Notes under the pieces: generated by a model
The model's input: only the letters and a program-made list of their open reading frames with translations
Told to the model about the DNA's origin: nothing
Database searches by the model: none
Shown: positions 20,097-28,936 of the stretch, piece after piece
How the letters are laid out: every line of letters begins with the position of its first letter
How positions within the stretch are numbered: the stretch's first letter is position 1
Translations under genes and position numbers: made by a program
Origin: Candidatus Borrarchaeum weybense
GTDB lineage: Archaea; Asgardarchaeota; Sifarchaeia; Borrarchaeales; Borrarchaeaceae
Length of the DNA stretch: 64,000 nucleotides
Direction: 5' to 3'
NCBI GenBank assembly: GCA_019057385.1
Contig: JAHQJS010000004.1
Span: 276,535 to 340,534 of the forward strand

Positions 20097-20873
20097 TTAA
20101 TCGGCTACATATCTAGGATACGTTTTTTTTGCATCTTGAGCAATTTTTAGGTCGATTTCTCGCGTGATGAAGGGCTCTTGATCTGAAGTTACGCCCAGAA
20201 CGTTACCTTCAGGGTCAATGATCCAACCCTGTCCTCCAAATCTTATATTTTTGTTCTGAGTATCTTCTCCAGTACGATTTGATGATAGATTATATGCCCC
20301 TCCAATCATTGCTGAGACTCTTCCGGCAGCAAGCCACTTATCTCTGGTAATTACTTTAGTTGCACGTGGATTTACAATAATATGTGCACCTTGTTTACAA
20401 TAACTCCTACTAAGCTCCATGAACCAAATTTCTGTACAGATTACAAAGCCAATCCGTGCTTCACCACATAACACAGTTGTATAGTCTTTTGTTCCAATAT
20501 CGTACCAAGAGGCTTCCCAATATTCTTTTTGATCTGGTACATTATGTTTTTGATGAAACTCAATAATTTCGTCATTTTCGGACCAGACAAATGCTTTGTT
20601 GTAGCGTTTGTCGCCCTCATTGACCGGTCTAGTACCAAGTACGTAAGGGCATTTTAATTCATGAAGACGTTTCATCCATCCATCGTGCGCTAGAATAGCA
20701 GCCTGCCATTGTTCATTATTAAACTCAGGTCTAGCAGCAAACCATTCATAGAACGGCATTTCTGGCAGTAGCACTAGGTTACTTTTTTCTTGTTGAACAT
20801 GTGCCTTTAGCATTTTCCAGTCTTTCGTAAATAAATCAGGTTTGTTATTTAATTGGCAGACGGTGATCTTCAT
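20097..20873 (-). CDS. Carbon-nitrogen hydrolase (nitrilase superfamily)
   Basis: A 258-residue single-domain protein. The three catalytic residues of the superfamily are present: Glu38 in LLPEMPF, Lys in the EFHQKHNVPD segment near residue 112, and the nucleophilic Cys in FVICTEIWF near residue 147. These enzymes hydrolyse amides, ureido acids or nitriles. The substrate is not apparent. It is a stand-alone gene with long AT-rich flanks. Confidence 0.87.
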   Translation of the reverse strand: MKITVCQLNNKPDLFTKDWKMLKAHVQQEKSNLVLLPEMPFYEWFAARPEFNNEQWQAAILAHDGWMKRLHELKCPYVLGTRPVNEGDKRYNKAFVWSENDEIIEFHQKHNVPDQKEYWEASWYDIGTKDYTTVLCGEARIGFVICTEIWFMELSRSYCKQGAHIIVNPRATKVITRDKWLAAGRVSAMIGGAYNLSSNRTGEDTQNKNIRFGGQGWIIDPEGNVLGVTSDQEPFITREIDLKIAQDAKKTYPRYVAD

Positions 20874-21110
20874 ATTTTATCCACTCTAGTTAGTTTTGCC
20901 CCATATTTTGTAAAAGGAATGTTAAAAACTATCTTTTACCTATTTTGGTTTTTGAATTGCATCAAACTCCTCTTTCATGCAATTCATAACTTATAAAAAA
21001 TTATTTTTAATTTCCTAAAATTGATATTAACAGAAATCACGTCAATTTGCTCTTGAAACCATCTACTCAAATATTAACTGAAAAAAATGAAATAAAAAAA
21101 CTTTAAAGTT

Positions 21111-21527
21111 TCATTTGTTTTGTAATAGTTCTAGCATTTCACCAATTGTTATAATTTTTAGTTCTCTGAATTCCTTTAAGGCTAAAAGATGTTTATCACC
21201 TGTCACAATATATTCTGCTTTTCCATCATACGCTGTTCTTAACACAATATCGTTATCGGGGTCTTCTTTTATAACCTCAAAATTTGACTTTATTATTATG
21301 AAATGTGCTAGACTTGCTAAAGCTCTTGTAAATTCAGCGATTTCCCTTTCGTCTACATATTCTTGAAAATACTCTCGACTAGCTACATTTATGAATTCAT
21401 TAAGGATTTCTATTGATAGAATTAGCATAAATTTATTCTTGTAGGCTTGACGTAAAAGTGTTCTAGGTTTACCTTTACTGATTAAGGCGGAGATTAAGAC
21501 ATTGGTGTCCAGGAGCACTCTGAGCAT
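21111..21527 (-). CDS. PIN-domain ribonuclease, VapC-like toxin
   Basis: A 138-residue PIN protein. It starts RVLLDTNVLISALIS with the first metal-binding Asp at residue 7. A conserved Glu lies in ILNEFINV near residue 43, and the acidic pair comes in EDPDNDIVLRTAYDGKAEYIVTGD (residues 87-110, read here in two parts). VapC toxins cut RNA, often tRNA or rRNA, and are neutralised by a cognate antitoxin. The upstream gene 16 bases away encodes an AbrB-type DNA-binding protein, making a VapBC-like toxin-antitoxin pair. Confidence 0.87.
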   Translation of the reverse strand: MLRVLLDTNVLISALISKGKPRTLLRQAYKNKFMLILSIEILNEFINVASREYFQEYVDEREIAEFTRALASLAHFIIIKSNFEVIKEDPDNDIVLRTAYDGKAEYIVTGDKHLLALKEFRELKIITIGEMLELLQNK

Positions 21528-21543
21528 TCATCTACGCCTTTTT

Positions 21544-21822
21544 TCACTTTTCCTTTCTATAGTTTTGAATCTCTTCTAGAATTTCATCTTCTGTTAGCTT
21601 ACGCTTGTCCGCTGATTTTTTATCTATCTCATCCCATAGAGTTTCCAGTTCGCGTTCCACATCCGGCAGTTCAAGTCTCTTCATGATTATTGTGTCTCCA
21701 TAACCATAAACCAATAATTTTGTCTCAGGTGTTAATCCAAGCATATCTCGCAGTTTTTGCGGGATGATAACTTGTCCTTTCTCACTTATGGTAGTGATCT
21801 CAGGCTCACTCATCCATATCAC
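21544..21822 (-). CDS. AbrB/SpoVT-type antitoxin, VapB-like
   Basis: A 92-residue protein with the swapped-hairpin AbrB motif near residues 8-48: TTISEKGQVIIPQKLRDML, then a YGYGDTIIMKRL strand. The charged C-terminal half (KKSADKRKLTEDEILEEIQ) would wrap the PIN toxin. It precedes the toxin gene with 16 bases between them, the usual antitoxin-first order with autoregulation by the DNA-binding domain. ATG at 21813 (MSEPEIT) is an alternative start to ATG at 21822. Confidence 0.85.
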   Translation of the reverse strand: MIWMSEPEITTISEKGQVIIPQKLRDMLGLTPETKLLVYGYGDTIIMKRLELPDVERELETLWDEIDKKSADKRKLTEDEILEEIQNYRKEK

Positions 21823-21893
21823 CGTCTGACAATATTATTTTACGCTCTTGTCTAAAAGATACGTTTATTTCGCTTTTTTATAGCCTCAGAACA

Positions 21894-22106
21894 TTAATAA
21901 AGATGCTGATTCTCAGGAATTCCTTTCTTTAATCTCTCTTTGATTTCCTCAAAAGATAGTGTAATCTCATCTCGACGTTCAGCAATAATAGCGAGGTCAT
22001 GTAGATCTGCCAAGAGTTCTTCATATTCTTGGATTGGAAGAACTACTGCTGTTTTTTGGCCGTTTTCGTCTACAATATATTTTGTTTGGGAGTTCGTGTC
22101 ACTCAT
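21894..22106 (-). CDS. Orphan Phd/YefM-like or type II antitoxin-like small protein
   Basis: A 70-residue protein with the sequence order TKYIVDENGQKTAVVLPIQEYEELLADLHDL, read as a short beta-hairpin followed by helices. The phrase VVLPIQEYEELL is characteristic of Phd/YefM-type and related antitoxins. No partner toxin follows; the next gene on this strand is the AbrB-type antitoxin 71 bases away. It may be a solitary antitoxin, or act together with the neighbouring VapBC-like pair. Confidence 0.65.
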   Translation of the reverse strand: MSDTNSQTKYIVDENGQKTAVVLPIQEYEELLADLHDLAIIAERRDEITLSFEEIKERLKKGIPENQHLY

Positions 22107-22452
22107 GTTATCATCCTTCTAATCTTAGTAAGATCTAATTCGGTTAAATGTTTTGTCACTATATTTCAATAGGGATAATTGCGGCGATGCTAATTTTTGT
22201 GAGTTTTCAGTTATTAAATAGAAGGATTTTATGAGTTTAAGGAAGAGTAAACGGTTAGTTTTTTTGCTTCAAGAGTGCTTCTTTCTATAGTCATATATGT
22301 CTAAGTGCAGTATTATTTTTGCTAGGGTCGAAAGGAAAATTTAGAGCTAGTCACAAGTTTCCTCTGAAACCTAGACGAATTTGCCCTTATGATAAGTTTA
22401 AAGACTTAGAGTTGAGATCAAATTAATAGAAGTGTGATTGGAGGAAAAGGAA
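22107..22452. other. Intergenic region between antitoxin and thioredoxin-NHL genes
   Basis: This 346-base gap separates divergent genes. I see no open frame or structured RNA. The right part holds an archaeal TATA-like TTTAAA at 22397-22402, about 50 bases before the ATG of the thioredoxin-NHL gene, and an SD-like GGAGG at 22440-22444. The left end should hold the minus-strand antitoxin promoter. Confidence 0.4.
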
Positions 22453-23952
22453 ATGAGTTTTTTATTTGATCAAAACTTTACTAAAATGAAGGCACCTGAA
22501 TTTCCTAAGTTTTTCGACTGGCTAAATACAGAAGAGGAGTTGTCTCTTGAAAAACTTAAAGGACACGTCGTTGTTCTGGATTTCTGGACCTATTGTTGCA
22601 TTAATTGTATGCATGCGCTCCCAGTCCTTGCAGAACTTGAGAAAAAATATGAACACAAGCCTGTTGTGTTCATTGGAGTGCATTCTGCCAAGTTTGAAAA
22701 TGAGCAACTTACACAAAATATAGAGCTGGCCATTGCGCGCTATGAGATCTATCATCCAGTTGTTACAGACGAGGAAATGACTATCTGGAGGAGTTATGGT
22801 GTTAATGCATGGCCTACTATCGTTATTGTAGACCCTAAAGGAGATATATTCTTTAGAAGATCTGGAGAGCCTCAAAAAGAGGCATTAGAAGACGTGATCG
22901 ATATTCTCTTGGAGGAATATGCCAAGAAGGGAGTCCTCGCAAAAGAACCAATAGAAATTAAGTATAAACCTGTAGAGATCACATCAACACTAGCTTTTCC
23001 TGGGAAGATATCCATATCAGAGGATGGCAAGATCGCCTTAAGCGATTCTAACCACAATAGAATCCTTGTGACTGATCTTTCAGGGAAAATTGAACAGATC
23101 ATCGGCAAAGGAGAGATTGGCTTCACGGATGGAGACTTTGAGACTGCTACTTTATTTAGACCGCAAGGTGTACTCTGGAAAGATGGAGATATTTTCGTTG
23201 CAGATACTGAAAACCATGCTTTGCGCAGAATAGATATGAAAAATCAAACAGTAATTACACTTGTAGGCACTGGAGAACAAGGTCCATGGCTTTCAGAAGG
23301 TGGGAAAGGCAGAGACATCGCCATTTCTTCCCCGTGGGATTTAGCCAGTAAAGATGATCTGATTTTCATTGCTATGGCTGGAAATCACCAAATTTGGGTG
23401 TACAATGTAGAAACTGAAATAGTTAGACGATTTGCGGGAAGTGGACGCGAGAATATAGTTGATGGAAAAAATCTTGAAGCACAGCTTGCGCAGCCAAGTG
23501 GGCTCTCGATATTCAGCAACAAATTGTACTTTGCAGATAGCGAGGTTTCAGCGATCAGAGAGGTAGATCTTACACAAAAGCAGGTTAAAACAATAGTTGG
23601 TCAAGGGTTATTTGTATTTGGACATCAGGATGGCCCTGTAGACCAGGCACTATTTCAACATCCTCTAGGCGTCTTTGCAACCGTTAACAAGATTTATGTT
23701 GCGGATACTTATAACGGCGCTATCCGTGTAATTGACTTGATGACAAAAGAAGTTTCTAGTCTTATAGGAAAACCCGGAATGAAAACCGTTTGTAAGGTTG
23801 ACGACCCTGACTGTGATAAATTAGGCTTATACGAGCCAAGCGATGTTGAATTATTTGATAATATGTTGTATATAACAGATACAAATAATCATCTTGTCAG
23901 GGTGTACGATCTGGAGAAAAATATTCTACAAACGCTTGATATTAGAGACTAG
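22453..23952 (+). CDS. Thioredoxin-like/NHL-repeat protein
   Basis: ATG at 22453 is chosen because GGAGG lies 8 bases before it; the TTG at 22438 would sit on the other side of that site. The product is about 499 residues. Residues about 1-150 are a TlpA/thioredoxin-like domain with the redox motif WTYCCINCMHALP, resembling the CxxC region of the NHLRC2 family. Residues about 170-495 contain five or six NHL repeats (for example IFVADTENHALRRID and IYVADTYNGAIRVID) forming a beta-propeller. No signal peptide is seen. The reaction is unknown; a redox or scaffold role is inferred. Confidence 0.87.
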   Translation: MSFLFDQNFTKMKAPEFPKFFDWLNTEEELSLEKLKGHVVVLDFWTYCCINCMHALPVLAELEKKYEHKPVVFIGVHSAKFENEQLTQNIELAIARYEIYHPVVTDEEMTIWRSYGVNAWPTIVIVDPKGDIFFRRSGEPQKEALEDVIDILLEEYAKKGVLAKEPIEIKYKPVEITSTLAFPGKISISEDGKIALSDSNHNRILVTDLSGKIEQIIGKGEIGFTDGDFETATLFRPQGVLWKDGDIFVADTENHALRRIDMKNQTVITLVGTGEQGPWLSEGGKGRDIAISSPWDLASKDDLIFIAMAGNHQIWVYNVETEIVRRFAGSGRENIVDGKNLEAQLAQPSGLSIFSNKLYFADSEVSAIREVDLTQKQVKTIVGQGLFVFGHQDGPVDQALFQHPLGVFATVNKIYVADTYNGAIRVIDLMTKEVSSLIGKPGMKTVCKVDDPDCDKLGLYEPSDVELFDNMLYITDTNNHLVRVYDLEKNILQTLDIRD

Positions 23953-23955
23953 AGC

Positions 23956-24002
23956 AAATTTTTTTGTTAGATTTACTTTTTTATTTTTTTCTTTTTTTGA
24001 GT
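23956..24002 (+). terminator. Poly-T transcription terminator
   Basis: Four T-rich runs, of up to seven consecutive T, follow within 50 bases of the stop codon of the thioredoxin-NHL gene. Oligo-T tracts without a strong hairpin are the normal archaeal terminators. The tract also covers the end of the convergent pentapeptide gene, so it acts for the plus strand. Confidence 0.6.
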
Positions 24003-24012
24003 TTTATTCTCG

Positions 24013-24585
24013 TTACGTATTAGAAGCGGTTATTTCATAGTCTGAAGCTACATCTTCCAAAATAGTATTCTTGAACCTAGTTCCATCTAAGATTGCACCA
24101 CGAAGATCAGAACCTGTTAAATCTACATCTTCCATGTCGGTGTTAGTGAGATTAGCCTTACTTAAGTCACAATTAATCATTTTGGATCTGGAAAAATCAG
24201 CATTAGAAAAGTCTACTCCTTCAAAATTTGATCCTGAATAATCTGAATCTGTACTAAGACTACCAGTTAAATCGGTATTTCTTAAGTTTTGATTCCTGCA
24301 AAGGACTCCAACAAGATCTGCATAAGTGAGTGACGTATTCTCTAGATTTAGTTTTTCTAGGTTTGTATGGCTTAGTTTGAGTTGTTCACCTTCAGAACCT
24401 TTGGCACCCACGTAAACTCCAAATATTGAACCTTCTTTCATGCCACCTTTAGTCACAAAAGTCTCCCATCTGCCACCTGAGTTTATAAATTTATGATGCT
24501 TTTCAAGTTCTATATCAAATTCTTCTTGAGTCATTGGTTCAGCTGATTCCCGTAAATGTACCATCATTTCGTATATTCTTGCCAA
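24013..24585 (-). CDS. Pentapeptide-repeat protein
   Basis: A 190-residue protein. Residues about 70-180 are tandem pentapeptide repeats of the A(D/N)LXX type, with units such as ANLTN, ADFSR, SDLRG and TDMED, which fold into a right-handed quadrilateral beta-helix. The first 65 residues form a separate, mixed domain (EEFDIELEKHHKFINSGGRW). Some members of this family mimic DNA, but no function can be given here. Transcription converges with the NHL gene. Confidence 0.85.
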   Translation of the reverse strand: MARIYEMMVHLRESAEPMTQEEFDIELEKHHKFINSGGRWETFVTKGGMKEGSIFGVYVGAKGSEGEQLKLSHTNLEKLNLENTSLTYADLVGVLCRNQNLRNTDLTGSLSTDSDYSGSNFEGVDFSNADFSRSKMINCDLSKANLTNTDMEDVDLTGSDLRGAILDGTRFKNTILEDVASDYEITASNT

Positions 24586-24713
24586 GTGAAAGACCTCACC
24601 AAGCGGAAATAAACTTCCCGCCGTCTAATGTGGATGTATTTATTATTATTGCCATCCTAATAAACCTTCAAGAATTATTTATAACTAAAAGAAAAAACCT
24701 CTGAAAATTAGGA

Positions 24714-26033
24714 GTGAAGGATTTGTTTTCAATAAGCGAGGCGTCCAGAAAAGGAGTAACTATGGATAAACATGCACCTACGATCGAAAATCAATTATTA
24801 ACTGAGACATTGCTATTCGATAACGTGTTGCTAGCATCACCTCACCTAACATTCGATTTTGTTTATAAACGCATCTTACTTTTTGAAAACGAATTGTTTT
24901 TGTTTTTAATAGATACTGATGTGACCAAAACTGAGGAGTATCTCGATAGGTTGTACAATAGAACAATAGAGGAAGAATTCCCTGAATACCCCTATCTCTC
25001 AGCACTTGAAAATGCTGCCTTTACTATGATGAGCCGAAGTGAATCAATAGCTCGGTATGCCAGCGAGTTTTATGGAATAGATAGTGCAAAAATCGGTGCA
25101 TTAGAAAAATATGAAGGGATGTTGAAGTTTTATAAGATGCTTTCACCTCAGATCATAAATCGCCAATATTCGCTTAAAGATTTACGTGATGCTTATTCGG
25201 ACAACCCTTTCAAGGATAGAGAGAAGGTATTTGATATCGTTAAAGCACTTTTCGAACGAAATGAAGTAGAGTTTGAAAAGTTTTGGATGTTAGTCCCGGA
25301 GGATGAGAAAGAATTATCGTTTCGGACCATAAATAGAGCCCCTTTGATTTACGATGCTTGTTTTTTGCGAAAGAACAATAATGTCTTTCCAGTGATTAGT
25401 TGTTTCGAGGAAGCGCAAGACCTTAATCCACTATTTTTCGCAAATCTTAAAGAAGTAGAAACCATCCGTGAATACTTGAAAATCGTAAAAGAAGATAAAA
25501 CGTGTAAAGAACTAATAGACGCTGGAATTGAAAAGGAAATTTCTACAATATTGAATTTTGAACTTGTCATACCACCTATTGAACTTGAAAATGATCAGAT
25601 CTTGAAAATACGAAAGGCAAAGGAAATAGAAACTTTACGAACATCTTTAGCAGATCTTACAAAAAACATTGAAACAGGAGAGTTCGAAAAGGCTTGTGCA
25701 ATAAAAAAGGAACTTATCGAATCGGAATTGCCTGATAGCGTATCAACTATTATATTGGACTCCGTAAGAGAATTAACTAAATCAACCATTGAGACAATGA
25801 AAGTTTCTTATGGATGCACATTGGTTATTCCTCTAATGCTATTTCAGGGTCTCGAACGAGAGAAAATCAGCTTAATACTAAATAAAGAGACAAATGAATA
25901 CTTACGTAGTCACCCACATTTTTATGTTCAAGAGCATCGAGATGAATACAAGAGTTTTGGAATTCGATCACTTCAGCTGTTGTTTGAGTCAGATAGCGGC
26001 ACTGATTTTCATTTCTTCTTTTATAATTCCTGA
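24714..26033 (+). CDS. Lineage-specific protein of unknown function
   Basis: I do not recognise this protein. The frame opens with GTG at 24714, but TTG at 24723 has AGGAG eight bases before it and ATG at 24762 is also possible. The product is about 425-439 residues, acidic and mainly helical, without membrane segments. Residues about 295-340 look like a coiled coil (IRKAKEIETLRTSLADLTKN). It converges with another unrecognised gene at 26049, 15 bases between stops. No catalytic motif is apparent. Confidence 0.7.
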   Translation: MKDLFSISEASRKGVTMDKHAPTIENQLLTETLLFDNVLLASPHLTFDFVYKRILLFENELFLFLIDTDVTKTEEYLDRLYNRTIEEEFPEYPYLSALENAAFTMMSRSESIARYASEFYGIDSAKIGALEKYEGMLKFYKMLSPQIINRQYSLKDLRDAYSDNPFKDREKVFDIVKALFERNEVEFEKFWMLVPEDEKELSFRTINRAPLIYDACFLRKNNNVFPVISCFEEAQDLNPLFFANLKEVETIREYLKIVKEDKTCKELIDAGIEKEISTILNFELVIPPIELENDQILKIRKAKEIETLRTSLADLTKNIETGEFEKACAIKKELIESELPDSVSTIILDSVRELTKSTIETMKVSYGCTLVIPLMLFQGLEREKISLILNKETNEYLRSHPHFYVQEHRDEYKSFGIRSLQLLFESDSGTDFHFFFYNS

Positions 26034-26048
26034 ACGTTGTCGACGTGT

Positions 26049-26948
26049 TTACAAAGAGAGGTGATCTTTACAGATTTTCTCAGAAACAACCAGATAATTG
26101 ACTTCATTTGCTTTCTTAAAGCGCTGTGAGTGTCTAAATGAACTTTTTCCAAATAGATCGTGAAGGTAGAACCTGTCGACTGGGGTGTCTTCTAATTTCC
26201 TAAAAGTTTCCCAAAGATTTGATAAAAAACTAATTGCTTCAATTTTGGATATTTCAGGATCTAACATTTCTTTTTCGATCATATCTTCAGTAATTTGACT
26301 CACAGAAATTGAATTCTCAATCCTGAGATTTGCCGCAAATGAAGGAAATTCTTGTCTTGACTCTTCAAACATCTCATTTAAAATATCAAGACAATATCCG
26401 ATGTTTTCATTTCTAGAGGCTAGCAGTAGAATATAGCCTTTTAAGTGTAGCCATGCAGCCTTGTCTCCTATAGTTTCCAAAATATTCTCAGGAAGATCGC
26501 CTTCAAATTTCATCTGAATAGTACTAAATCTTTCCTTAAGTTCGTCGATTTGATTCAAAATCTGCCCTTCTGCTGCGAGTGTCTTTAGATCTACATCAGG
26601 GAGTGATCTAATATATAATAACCTTTGAAATAGCCCTCGATATTCCTTTAACATCGATATAATTTGAGGTTCAGATGTTTCTATTACTCTTGACTTGATA
26701 TTCCTTTCAATAGTTGTGAGGCTCATATTTTCTGCCATAAAATACATGTGTGATTCTGGCGGTACATGATTTGGTCCAAAAAATGCATGATCTTCTCTTT
26801 TGAGGATGTCTCCCATAGTAACATCCTTATACTTGTCAGTATAGTTCCAAATTCTCCATGCTCTAGTTTCCTTTGGTTCATTTCCAGCTTTGATTGTAAA
26901 CAATGTTAATTTAGGAAGTAAATTAGTTAGCTCTGTAAGCTTGTACAT
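26049..26948 (-). CDS. Lineage-specific protein of unknown function
   Basis: A 299-residue soluble protein that I do not recognise. It is acidic and largely helical, with a conserved-looking N-terminal segment WRIWNYTDKYKDVTMGDILK near residue 32 and FFGPNHVPPESHMYF near residue 55. It converges with the unknown 24.7-26.0 kb gene and diverges from the TPR gene. A perfect 16-base palindrome lies in the shared upstream region with the TPR gene. Confidence 0.7.
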   Translation of the reverse strand: MYKLTELTNLLPKLTLFTIKAGNEPKETRAWRIWNYTDKYKDVTMGDILKREDHAFFGPNHVPPESHMYFMAENMSLTTIERNIKSRVIETSEPQIISMLKEYRGLFQRLLYIRSLPDVDLKTLAAEGQILNQIDELKERFSTIQMKFEGDLPENILETIGDKAAWLHLKGYILLLASRNENIGYCLDILNEMFEESRQEFPSFAANLRIENSISVSQITEDMIEKEMLDPEISKIEAISFLSNLWETFRKLEDTPVDRFYLHDLFGKSSFRHSQRFKKANEVNYLVVSEKICKDHLSL

Positions 26949-27112
26949 GTCAGTTCCCTCTTCGTGAAAGAAATACAGTTTGTTATAATATTTTAAATTG
27001 ATTTTTTAATTAATAGGATAATCTTCTACACAAGTGAAAAGAAAAACACAGATTTTACACAAAACTAGAACTAAAGCAATTGAAAGCAATATGAAAATGC
27101 AGGTACACATAA

Positions 27113-27128
27113 GTATACAATTGTATAC
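27113..27128. promoter_or_regulatory. Perfect palindrome, candidate operator
   Basis: GTATACAATTGTATAC reads the same on both strands. It lies in the 290-base region between two divergent genes, 111 bases before the TPR gene and 165 bases before the minus-strand gene. Palindromes of this size and symmetry are typical binding sites for dimeric repressors. No cognate regulator is identified. Confidence 0.45.
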
Positions 27129-27238
27129 CAAAGAAAGCAAAATGATGGAAACATCTTGAACTAATGTCAAAAACAAAATTGTTAAAGTTTAATTGATTGT
27201 GTAGATATTCCTAGATGATTTGATAAGAGGAACTTATA

Positions 27239-27664
27239 ATGTCGGTAGAAGAGCATCTTGAAAAAGGATATGAATATTTCAATCAAAATCAGTACAAAAA
27301 AGCTATCGAAGAATATGAAATGGTTCTTGAGATCCAACCTGAATATGCGGATGCGTGGTATTTCTTGGGTAAAACCTATGGAAGGTTAACCGAGTATGAA
27401 AAAGCAATAGAATGCTATCAAAGAGCAATCGAGATTGATCCTGATCTTGATGAAACATGGCTGTTCATGGGATGGGCTTATTATAAACTAGATAGTCTTG
27501 AAAAAGCAATTGAGTGTTTTAAACTCGCAGTGAAAATTAATCCTAAATTAACCATAGCATGGTACAATCTAGGACTTGTTTATGATACATTGCACGATCA
27601 CGAAAAGGCAGTTGAATATTATAACAAGGCAGAAGAACTAACTTCTTCTGCTGATTCCAATTGA
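27239..27664 (+). CDS. Tetratricopeptide-repeat protein
   Basis: A 141-residue protein made almost entirely of four TPR units, at about residues 5-38, 39-72, 73-106 and 107-138. Each has the W/L-G-Y-A-F-A-P consensus, as in AWYFLGKTYGRLTEYEKAIE. It has no catalytic domain, so it should act as a protein-protein adaptor. It stands alone, downstream of the palindrome at 27113. Confidence 0.88.
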   Translation: MSVEEHLEKGYEYFNQNQYKKAIEEYEMVLEIQPEYADAWYFLGKTYGRLTEYEKAIECYQRAIEIDPDLDETWLFMGWAYYKLDSLEKAIECFKLAVKINPKLTIAWYNLGLVYDTLHDHEKAVEYYNKAEELTSSADSN

Positions 27665-27725
27665 GTTAAAAGAAATAACAGTCGTTTAAATCTAAGTTAG
27701 CAATGAGTTTTCGTTGCAAAATCAT

Positions 27726-28001
27726 TTAAATCTCTTTTTCAGAATTTAATTCTTTTCTTTCGTAAATCTGATAGTGCATGGCAAAAATAAGAATTAAGCA
27801 GAGTAAAATCCCTACTAATATCCAGAACCAAATACCATCATAAAATGGAATCAACACATTCCAAAATCTTGCTGGTTCAGGAAAATACAATAGTCTGAAA
27901 GTAGCTGGAATGTGCCAGTAGACATAATTAACGATTAAAAGGATTGATAAAACAGTAATCAAGACTATCCAAAGGTTTAATGACCTTAACAGATCTCTCA
28001 T
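27726..28001 (-). CDS. Small membrane protein downstream of hypC
   Basis: A 91-residue protein with two hydrophobic helices (residues about 10-29 and 57-78) and a charged C-terminal tail. It starts four bases after the stop of hypC, so the two are surely cotranscribed. I do not recognise the family. Confidence 0.65.
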   Translation of the reverse strand: MRDLLRSLNLWIVLITVLSILLIVNYVYWHIPATFRLLYFPEPARFWNVLIPFYDGIWFWILVGILLCLILIFAMHYQIYERKELNSEKEI

Positions 28002-28005
28002 AAAC

Positions 28006-28245
28006 TTACACTTTTAAATCTTTATTTATAACCTCGAAAACCTCATCCCATAACTCTAAACTTTCAACTGCTTCTTTTTTACTCAGTTTACTGATGGCAT
28101 ATCCTGTATGTACTATGACATAATCCCCTACATTGACATCTTTAATCAAGGTAACGATTATCTTGCGCCTAACGCCGCCAAAATCGGCGATAGCATAATC
28201 ATTATCCTCTAGTTCAATAATTTCTGCTGGAATAGCTAAGCACAT
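28006..28245 (-). CDS. hypC: HypC/HupF-family hydrogenase maturation chaperone
   Basis: The start at 28245 is chosen because HypC proteins begin with Met-Cys and the Cys is needed for function; a longer frame to 28284 adds 13 unrelated residues. The 79-residue product begins MCLAIPAEII and has the HTGYAISKLSKKEA motif near residue 50. HypC carries the Fe(CN)2CO group with HypD during NiFe-hydrogenase assembly. No other hyp or hydrogenase genes are near, so it is an orphan here. Its only partner is a small membrane protein. Confidence 0.85.
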   Translation of the reverse strand: MCLAIPAEIIELEDNDYAIADFGGVRRKIIVTLIKDVNVGDYVIVHTGYAISKLSKKEAVESLELWDEVFEVINKDLKV

Positions 28246-28392
28246 TCGATCACAACCTTTTGACACCAAGCCGTCAATTTTCAATGTTTCACTCGTCCTA
28301 TTAAGGCTTATGTTTTAGGCTACATCTTTTGTACGTTGGGAAAAATCTAAAAAACGAGGATTAGTTTGCATCTAATTATTTGAGGACTAATA

Positions 28393-28887
28393 ATGATTCG
28401 CATTTTAACTTCTTCAGATAATAAAACTATTTTTGGAGTGATAAATGATGCAGCGCAAGCATATGAAGGAATAATTCCCGCTGATAGATGGAAAGAACCA
28501 TACATGCCAATGGAAGAACTAAAGGAAGAAGTTGACGCGGGTGTAAAATTCTTCGGTTGGGAAGAAGGCGACGTCTTAATTGGAGTAATGGGATTTCAAC
28601 CCATTAAAGATACTACTTTGATTAGACATGCTTACGTACTTACAAAATACCAAAAGCGAGGAATTGGCAGGAAACTTCTCTCATATTTGATGAGTTTGGC
28701 GAAGACTCCTGAAATTTTAGTAGGAACTTGGGAGGATGCAACTTGGGCAATTCAATTCTATGAGAAATATGGGTTCAAGTTAGTGGCACCTAAAGAAAAG
28801 GACAGACTTCTTCGTAAATATTGGAATATTCCCGAAAGACAAATTGAAACATCAGTTGTATTGAAGTTTGAAAGATCATCTGTATAG
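28393..28887 (+). CDS. GNAT-family N-acetyltransferase
   Basis: A 164-residue protein with one GNAT fold. The acetyl-CoA binding motif A is YQKRGIGRKLLSYL near residue 93, and the last strand is AIQFYEKYGFKLV near residue 125. The substrate is unknown. It is divergent from hypC and lies 49 bases upstream of a methyltransferase gene on the same strand. Confidence 0.87.
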   Translation: MIRILTSSDNKTIFGVINDAAQAYEGIIPADRWKEPYMPMEELKEEVDAGVKFFGWEEGDVLIGVMGFQPIKDTTLIRHAYVLTKYQKRGIGRKLLSYLMSLAKTPEILVGTWEDATWAIQFYEKYGFKLVAPKEKDRLLRKYWNIPERQIETSVVLKFERSSV

Positions 28888-28936
28888 TTGAAAAACTAAG
28901 AAAAGGCAATTTAAAGATTATACAAGGGGAAAAAGA

